Made by a program: the position numbers and the translations under genes. From Elysia chlorotica (taxonomy: Eukaryota > Mollusca > Gastropoda > Plakobranchidae), in NCBI GenBank assembly GCA_003991915.1, contig RQTK01000513.1:1-64000 (forward strand): a DNA stretch of 64,000 nt. The letters run 5' to 3'. The notes beneath the pieces are model-generated. The model had not been told where the DNA came from. It saw only the letters and a program-made list of their open reading frames with translations, and ran no database searches. The first letter of the stretch is position 1. Every line of letters begins with the position of its first letter. Shown here in pieces: positions 60,001-64,000 of this stretch.

Positions 60001-63000
60001 TGTCTCAAAGAATCTACATCACTGGATAGATCTTACATTTGGATACAAGGTACATACCCATATAGATACCGCATGTATCTAAGTTTTTCTTATCGTTTCT
60101 AATTTTTTTCATTCAAGAAGTGTCCAAAGGTCCTTGACATTGTATATTATCTTGAATTTATTTGTCAGTGAAGGATCACCTAGTTCTATTTTTTCTGTAT
60201 TTGAGCCCTCTTTTTGATAAATTTAAAACGTCAATTATACTTAAACATTGTGTTGTCTGTGAACTCTATTGATGTATCTTTCTTTTTGCATGTTGTTGTG
60301 TGTAAGGTGATTCAAACGGCTCAGAGAATAAGCTGAAAATGTAAGGTGACTTGTGCACTCTTTTTTCAGGTGTATAATGGTATCAGTTTTAAATATATTT
60401 GACTTTTATAAATATTGTTGTGGCAATGTCATTTTCTTAACATGTGCATACCGGTGCCAAATCATGAATTCTTTGCTTTTAAATTTGTTATTGATTCTCA
60501 GCTAAGTGGGACAGAAGCTATCAAGGCCAAAAACGTTCACCTTCACCTGGTCGACTGCCACAAGCACCTGACAAGTCATGGCATTGTACAGCTGTTCGAA
60601 GAACCGCACCCACCCCGCGTGGGAAGCTCTCATAACCAAATAATGTTGCCCCGTGTCATGCGTGGGCTGCTTAACACTCAGGTACATCAGTATTTCAATA
60701 TGTAGTCTGTTATTAGTTTCAGTATTACATACCCCATGTTTTCTGAGGAATCCTGTATGGAAACAAAGACACCAGCTGAAATTTGGGCCTGAGACCTCCC
60801 TTTCTCAGTCCAGAGCATTAACAGTTTTACTAACTGAGCAAACAGTGTTCAATGTTTTAATGGCACGTACGCCTAAAGTTTAAATAGAGATACATTCTAT
60901 GGTGGATAAAGTTTGAATCTTATTTTCCAAATAAAAACAGGTATTGTGGGTCTATCTTGTAAGGCGGGTTACTGTACCTTCTGAAATATGTACACAGACA
61001 CAGTGATACCAGCTGAGTTTAAACCATGAACCTCCTGTTTGTTAGTCCAGAGCATTATTAACTGAGCTATTTGGAGGCCAAAAAAAAAAGCATTATTGTA
61101 AGTTTTTTACTAATATTCTTTTTCTCTTTGGTGCTGCAAATTTTTTAAGCATAATTATTATTATTTTCTGTAAGTTTTTATATACATGTATCATGACCAT
61201 ACTTACCAATACAATAAAAGAAAAGATATCTCTGGAAATGAAAAGACAAGAACTGATCGTAAAATAGAAAAAAAAAAAATCTAAGACTATGCATAGTCAT
61301 TGTCATGGTCGTAATACATGAGAGATTTTTAACATTAACTTCAGACTTCAAACTTGATCTGTAAATATTTTATAACTTAAAAATTTTCTTTTTCATTTTT
61401 TTTTCAGCGCCATCCGGTTGGTTTCCCTGATTCTGATGCCAATCCACAGAGTGGGGATTTGAGGTAAACTAATTATTGATTGTGCCTATATTTTTTTTTT
61501 CTTCATCAGTTATTCAAAATAGGCTGCTGATTTGTAAATTTACACTCTTAACCATTTGACTTCTTATTAATATGTTAAGGAATAAATAAATCTGATACTG
61601 GTACTAATATCTGTGACTTTATGATGGATTAGAGAGTTCTAAATAACAACTAACTCAAACCTTTCACCTCTGTAAACATTTTTGGTGAGTAACAGGAAAT
61701 CTGTGGTAAAAGATACAAGGGTAACTTAAACAAAAATCTTTGTGCCACAACGCCGATGTACCTTCTTCTGTACACGCTCATACTTTTTTTTTTTTTTTTA
61801 CTTAATTAAGACGTAAGTATAGAAAGGATAGAATTAAACAGATGTGTTGAACTGAACAAATGTATGATATTCTTATTCCTTTTTCTCAACATTCTTCTTC
61901 ATTTTGCAATGCGTATTCTTCATTTTTGTTCTTTTTAGATATGCACATTTCCTTTAATTTCAAACTGAGAATTCTGGTTATCAAATCTTTGTCAGTTTTA
62001 ATAACTCCGAAGCTGAACGAGTCCTCCAGTATCCTATCTACATGCCAAAAAGCTACAACCCTCTGGAAGACTTGGAGAGATGTGAGGCTTTGTTAGGATT
62101 CAAAGGAAAAGTCTTGCATACATCATTAAGTCCAACTGCTGTTAAGGTAAAATAGCAGTTTAAATACTGTTTCAATAAAATTGCAGTTTTGATAAGCAAT
62201 GCACAGTTGAAAAAATTAATTATAAAGAGATTGACAATAATTCAACATAGATATGCCAGTAAGAAGTTTCATTCTTTTTTTTTGTATGTTTAAGAGAGTC
62301 TAAAAGCCCAACTTTTTAAATTAAAAAAATGTCTAAGCTCTTTAAGTTGACAATGTAAGAATATTATGTGGCTTCAAAACAACAAAACTATCCCTCCTTG
62401 TAATTTTTGCACTCAATGTTGGAGTTCATTTTCTAAATATCTTCAATGCACAAACATAAGCTCTTTAGAACCGTAACATCCTGAGTGAAATAAATCTCAT
62501 TCAAGATATCTTGAAATAAAATGTAATTATGCATACAAAATGACACAGTCAGATACCCTTTTTCTCTCGATCTTTATTTTTTCTTTTTAAAACATTTTAG
62601 GATTTTAGGAAAAAATTATCATCCTCTTACAATGAGAGATATAATTATGTTAAGAGCATAGCAAATCTGAAAAGATGTTTGTAAAATCCAAAAAAATGTA
62701 TGGATCTCTGCAAATTATAATACATGCGTAATTAAACGGTTTGCATCCACTGGTGCTCATAAGACGTATTGAACATATTTTAAAATGTAATTAAACCAAA
62801 CAAAAGCTGTTTATGCCTTTCTATTTAAAGGAAACATTAGTCCATGAACAGGATAGAAATCTCTTGAAGCAGACTAAACAAATAACATGCAAAAATTACT
62901 AATGAACAAAATTTTTAACCAAACGATATGCACAAAGTATAAAGACCTAAAATCCTTTTCTAGAGTCTTGTATGGAAAAGAGGAATGTTTTAGTAAATGT

Positions 63001-63377
63001 AGAGGGTTTTTGAAAAGTGCCTGGATGGATGCATGTATTGAAAGAAATGACCAGGCAGAATGGGCAGAAGTGAATGATAGTGATTCGTGTCACAGTAAAG
63101 GATAAAAATTGATGATGCCAAAACAAGTGACTCTTGTCACTAATTTCTATTGACATTCTCTCTCATATTGTTGTTGTTTTTTTCTTTACTTCCAGCGTTC
63201 TGAGCCCATCCAATACCAAGACGAAGGTGTTGCAGACGATATGGTTACTTTGCTCTGCCTTATATGCGAGATGTGCCTGGATGATCGCCTACGCATGCAG
63301 GACTCTAGCCCCACTCTGTGGGCACGGGTTCGAATGATTCGCAGAGTGGCAGCTCCAAACTTCAATAACATACAAAG
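57066..63377 (+). CDS. WDR81: WDR81, N-terminal and BEACH-domain part (partial, continues past the window)
   Basis: The eight exons are 57066-57244, 57704-57863, 58332-58964, 59354-60049, 60502-60681, 61408-61463, 61996-62146 and 63196-63377; phases agree across all junctions (745 codons plus 2 nt). The first recognised exon matches the human segment around WLASLRDRR with WIKSLHRGR. Residues about 150-300 of the visible part resemble a degenerate protein-kinase fold ([26 protein letters not shown]), as known for the plant WDR81 relative GFS12; the catalytic HRD is not preserved. The BEACH domain covers about residues 345-600 ([64 protein letters not shown]). The WD40 propeller lies beyond 64,000. 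WDR81 acts with WDR91 on early endosomes to limit class III PI3K/PI3P and promotes endosome maturation and aggregate clearance. The last donor (AG|GTTTCG) is weak. The 5' coding exon is missing. Confidence 0.93.
60740..60862 (-). repeat. tRNA-derived SINE, copy 1 of a pair
   Basis: On the minus strand: 'gctcagttagtaaaactgttaatgctctggactgag', then 'ggaggtctcaggcccaaatttc', then 'agctggtgtctttg'. A-box and B-box positions fit a tRNA head. It differs from the SINE family at 35.6 kb. It lies in the WDR81 intron after 60,681. Confidence 0.55.
60955..61085 (-). repeat. tRNA-derived SINE, copy 2 of a pair
   Basis: On the minus strand: 'aatagctcagttaataatgctctggactaac', then 'caggaggttcatggtttaaac', then 'cagctggtatcactg'. 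Same family and orientation as the copy about 210 bp away; the B box (ggttcatggttt) is clearer here. Confidence 0.6.
62147..63195. other. WDR81 intron, nothing recognised
   Basis: AT-rich intron with short ORFs only; no repeat family identified. Confidence 0.5.
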
Positions 63378-63596
63378 GTTTCGCTTTTGTTATGTTCTAA
63401 AATGTTTTATCCTATTCATTATCAGTAGTAAGAACAAACAGGAAGTAGCGCTTTAAACATTTTTGTTTTTTGTTTTACCACTTAGCATTATTAAAATTAC
63501 ATAGGCTTGGCTTTTCTCTCTCTTTATCTGTGTGCCTCTGTCTCAGTATAACTAACTTGTTTAAGACATGATTGCTTTTTTGCTTATTTTTTGATC

Positions 63597-64000
63597 ACGG
63601 TAACTCAGTTTCTATACAGTAGCGGATCACTTAGTTTGCCTCCACTGACCCCCTGACCGGGGCCATAAATCGCGGCTGACAGGTGGAATGCGAGCATCCC
63701 TGCTCGCTTCTCGCTAGGCTACCCGCCCACTGCTTATCAGTAGGCTAATCCGGAATTTCGGCAATAACATTACGACATTCACCACCTTCTAACATGCACT
63801 ATCTTTACTCAAATCCTGCCGTGAAACATACCAAATAAAAGCTGCGCATGTTCTCTATAAGACGCAGTTGTTCATTTTATTCTGTGTATACCAAGTCGTA
63901 TACTACAGTGCCTTAAACATTACATACGCTTTGAGCGACATTTTTACATTATATTTTTTAGAAATTCATTATAAAAAAATCCGTACGTTGATTTAGATTT
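63597..64000 (+). repeat. Dispersed repeat family X, copy 2 (runs off the window)
   Basis: Collinear with 53,796-54,182, in the same orientation, in the WDR81 intron after 63,377. Similarity still holds at the last base, so the unit is at least 400 bp and its end is not seen. Copy 2 has small extra segments, for example an insertion near 63,892-63,903. Confidence 0.85.

Noticed and set aside
60740..61085. True tRNA genes
   Set aside because: A and B boxes are recognisable, but acceptor and anticodon stems do not pair properly; they fit SINE heads better.
53796..64000. The two family X copies as LTRs of one retrovirus-like element
   Set aside because: The 9.4 kb between them is THADA-WDR81 intergenic DNA and WDR81 exons, with no gag or pol.

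Overview
This is a window of AT-rich invertebrate nuclear DNA with many introns. Protein-level matches to metazoan genes, GT-AG introns, frequent TACATGTA-type words, tRNA-derived SINEs, GA/TAC/GAA microsatellites and decayed non-LTR retrotransposons fit a mollusc, probably a gastropod. The phylum is inferred from texture, not from a diagnostic gene. I see no bacterial features, CRISPR array or operon.

Layout. 1-10.3 kb: a possible 3' terminal exon of an unrecognised gene (1637-2490, +), otherwise repeats, including a recent 400-bp direct duplication at 7.0-8.5 kb and a (TAC)46 microsatellite. 10.75-16.38 kb (+): a complete seven-exon ZFYVE21 gene of 235 codons, with a FYVE zinc finger and a C-terminal PH-like domain. 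16.4-22.4 kb: 3' flank between two convergent genes. 22.4-53.65 kb (-): a THADA homologue, which I could follow through 41 phase-compatible exons (about 2,075 codons; the first exon is provisional). Its introns hold three decayed LINE fragments, several SINEs and a possible nested + strand small membrane-protein ORF at 45.87-46.09 kb. 53.65-57.07 kb: a divergent intergenic region with GA microsatellites and GATCTAGA-rich stretches. 57.07 kb to the window edge (+): the N-terminal and BEACH part of WDR81 (eight exons seen); its WD40 part lies beyond the window and its first exon was not found.

How the genes relate. ZFYVE21 and WDR81 both belong to endosomal phosphoinositide biology, whereas THADA is the scaffold partner of a tRNA 2'-O-methyltransferase. 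Nothing in the sequence shows that the three work together; the shared endosomal theme may be chance. I found no convincing new multi-gene system. The observations most worth checking are the nested small ORF, a 53-bp insertion between 14-bp direct repeats that carries a 20-bp copy from that ORF, GATCTAGA clusters near gene 5' ends, a perfect 16-bp hairpin upstream of ZFYVE21, an internally deleted LINE, and an unclassified dispersed repeat at 53.8 and 63.6 kb.
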